A model generated the notes under the pieces. The model saw nothing but the letters and a program-made list of their open reading frames with translations. It searched no databases and was not told the origin of the DNA. Position numbers and translations under genes: made by a program. Of a DNA stretch of 64,000 nucleotides, positions 63,001 through 64,000 are shown one piece after another; within the stretch, counting starts at the first letter, position 1; the number at the start of each line of letters is the position of its first letter. Source of the stretch: Chryseobacterium sp. MEBOG06 (GTDB lineage: Bacteria; Bacteroidota; Bacteroidia; Flavobacteriales; Weeksellaceae). The DNA is taken from assembly GCF_021869765.1 (NCBI RefSeq), contig NZ_CP084580.1, positions 3,286,001-3,350,000 of the forward strand. Direction: 5' to 3'.

Positions 63001-64000
63001 TTATTTTTTAAAAATTAAAGTTACACCTTTCCCGTCTTCCATTGAACCTGCAGATCTATCTTTTTGCGTCATTTTATGTTCATATCCTGGAAAATTTTTA
63101 CTATCAAACAATTTCTTAGACTCTAAAACAAAGTTATTAGTCTGTTCTTCCGGTTTCCACCTACCTACATATCTATTATCTGCAAAGCTTACAATAACCT
63201 TTCCTCCTTTTTTTACTACTCTATCCGCTTCTTTAAAAAAGCTTTTTAGTAAAATCTTATTATTTGTTGTACCTCCCCTTGTTTCTTCTTTTACCCATGG
63301 AAAGTTAAAAACAATTATTTCAAAATAATTAGGTTCATAACTCATACTTGTAGCATCTATATTATATTCTATTACAGTTCCTAGTTTGTTATGTTCCTTA
63401 ATATTTTTGTCCCTATCCTTATATTTTGTATCTTAAGAATCATAAGATGTAGCAATCATTCTGTTTTGAATAGCTAAAGTCTTAGCTAAACTTAACGAAA
63501 AACTAAAGTTAGCCTCTCCAACCAAAAGTATTTTATTTCCTTCACTAGGATTAAAATCATCTGCTTTTAAAATTTCTGTAGGAGTATATTTTTTAGGGTT
63601 TACCTCACCATGTACATGAACCTTTATTCCTTTTTCAACTTTTTTATCTACTACAATTTTTAACTCCTTTAATTTATATCTGTTTTTAATATCATGTAGT
63701 TTACATTCTATTGCAGCTTGGTCCACACCTGATTTTAATAACGTATGAGATTCTGATAATGCATCGTCTAAATCCCTTTTCTTTTCTTCAGTAGTACGAA
63801 GGTCTTCTCCCTTTTTCTCCTTCTTATCTTTCTTGCTGCCAACACCAATCTTCCCAAGCAATCCTTTAGCCTTCCCTTTCACAAAGTTCCAGAACTTCAC
63901 AATTGCATTTTCAATACGCTGGCGTATTTTTCGGATAACGCCCAGTACTTTATCTGCCAATTCCCAATAACGAGGCTAAAAAGCCAATCAGTACAGGAAC
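63001..64000 (-). pseudogene. Orphan toxin cassette: pre-toxin plus BMT5/DUF2431-like methyltransferase, interrupted
   Basis: From 63960 the pre-toxin (MADKVLGVIRKIRQRIENAI) and Lys-rich linker match the 59592 cassette. Then comes KILLVGEANFSFSLSLAKTL .. MIATSYDS, an in-frame TAA at 63433-63435, and the same frame resumes DTKYKDRDKNIKEHNKLGTV .. YFEIIVFNFPWVKEETRGGT .. ADRVVKKGGKVIVSFADNRY to the stop at 63001. KILLVGExxFSFSLxLA, ATSYDS and IVFNFPxx are the hallmarks of the BMT5-like Rossmann methyltransferase family, which includes the yeast 25S rRNA m3U enzyme. Near 63960 an 8-bp deletion (one of two GCCAAT-containing repeats) also breaks the pre-toxin frame. Continues beyond the window. 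Confidence 0.82.

Overview
The window reads as chromosomal DNA of a Flavobacteriia bacterium, most probably Chryseobacterium or a close relative. It is AT-rich with strong Bacteroidota markers: type IX secretion (T9SS) C-terminal sorting domains, a GLPGLI-family protein, a 'MKNLKKLSR..GG' leader peptide, beta-flower repeat proteins, and a VgrG of the Bacteroidota type VI secretion (T6SS) type. All functional calls are read from the sequence and remembered family signatures; no search was run.

Layout. 1-9.1 kb: mostly housekeeping or accessory enzymes (patatin, membrane AraC regulator, frameshifted serine hydrolase, DUF2383 four-helix protein, PfpI/DJ-1, glycosyltransferase) and two secreted proteins, one collagen-like. 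9.2-15 kb (minus): a three-gene run of phage-tail-fibre-like proteins. 15.4-20.6 kb: PhzF-like enzyme, NUMOD protein, a duplicated 1.1-kb element with a candidate structured RNA and an XRE regulator, and a TIR-domain protein. 21.1-31.1 kb (plus): a VgrG cargo string with a PAAR-like amidase effector, a possible muramidase, a LAS-type peptidase and interleaved exported proteins that look like immunity proteins. 31.2-34.3 kb (minus): six small cytosolic proteins, probably orphan immunity genes. 34.7-37.2 kb: a C-rich 22-bp repeat, the second copy of the 1.1-kb element and three small regulators. 37.6-42.3 kb: leader-peptide/GLPGLI pair, beta-flower protein, RCC1-repeat T9SS protein. 43.3-50 kb (minus): GH24 lysozyme, spanin-like lipoprotein, an AAA ATPase of the type found in extracellular contractile injection systems (eCIS), 320-bp tandem repeats and three more fibre-like genes, each preceded by a conserved spacer element.

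50.5-64 kb (minus) is an array of toxin modules. Several start with the same pre-toxin segment (PAENVAKSIENALGRAIP...), which resembles the C-terminal part of eCIS-associated DUF4157 proteins. Each is followed by an immunity candidate, and the array is punctuated by four near-paralogous leucine-rich-repeat (LRR) genes. Modules lack their own start, carry frameshifts or deletions, and one region is interrupted by an IS5-like element, so this looks like a reservoir of orphan C-terminal toxin cassettes.

The most striking module lies at the right edge: a BMT5/DUF2431-like Rossmann methyltransferase toxin, inactivated by an in-frame stop and an 8-bp deletion, followed by a SUKH-like immunity protein and an intact AlkB-type 2-oxoglutarate dioxygenase. 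That suggests a nucleic-acid methylation toxin paired with a demethylase antidote. The second highlight is the duplicated structured RNA (about 18.48-18.83 and 35.63-35.97 kb), whose helices show compensatory changes between the copies.
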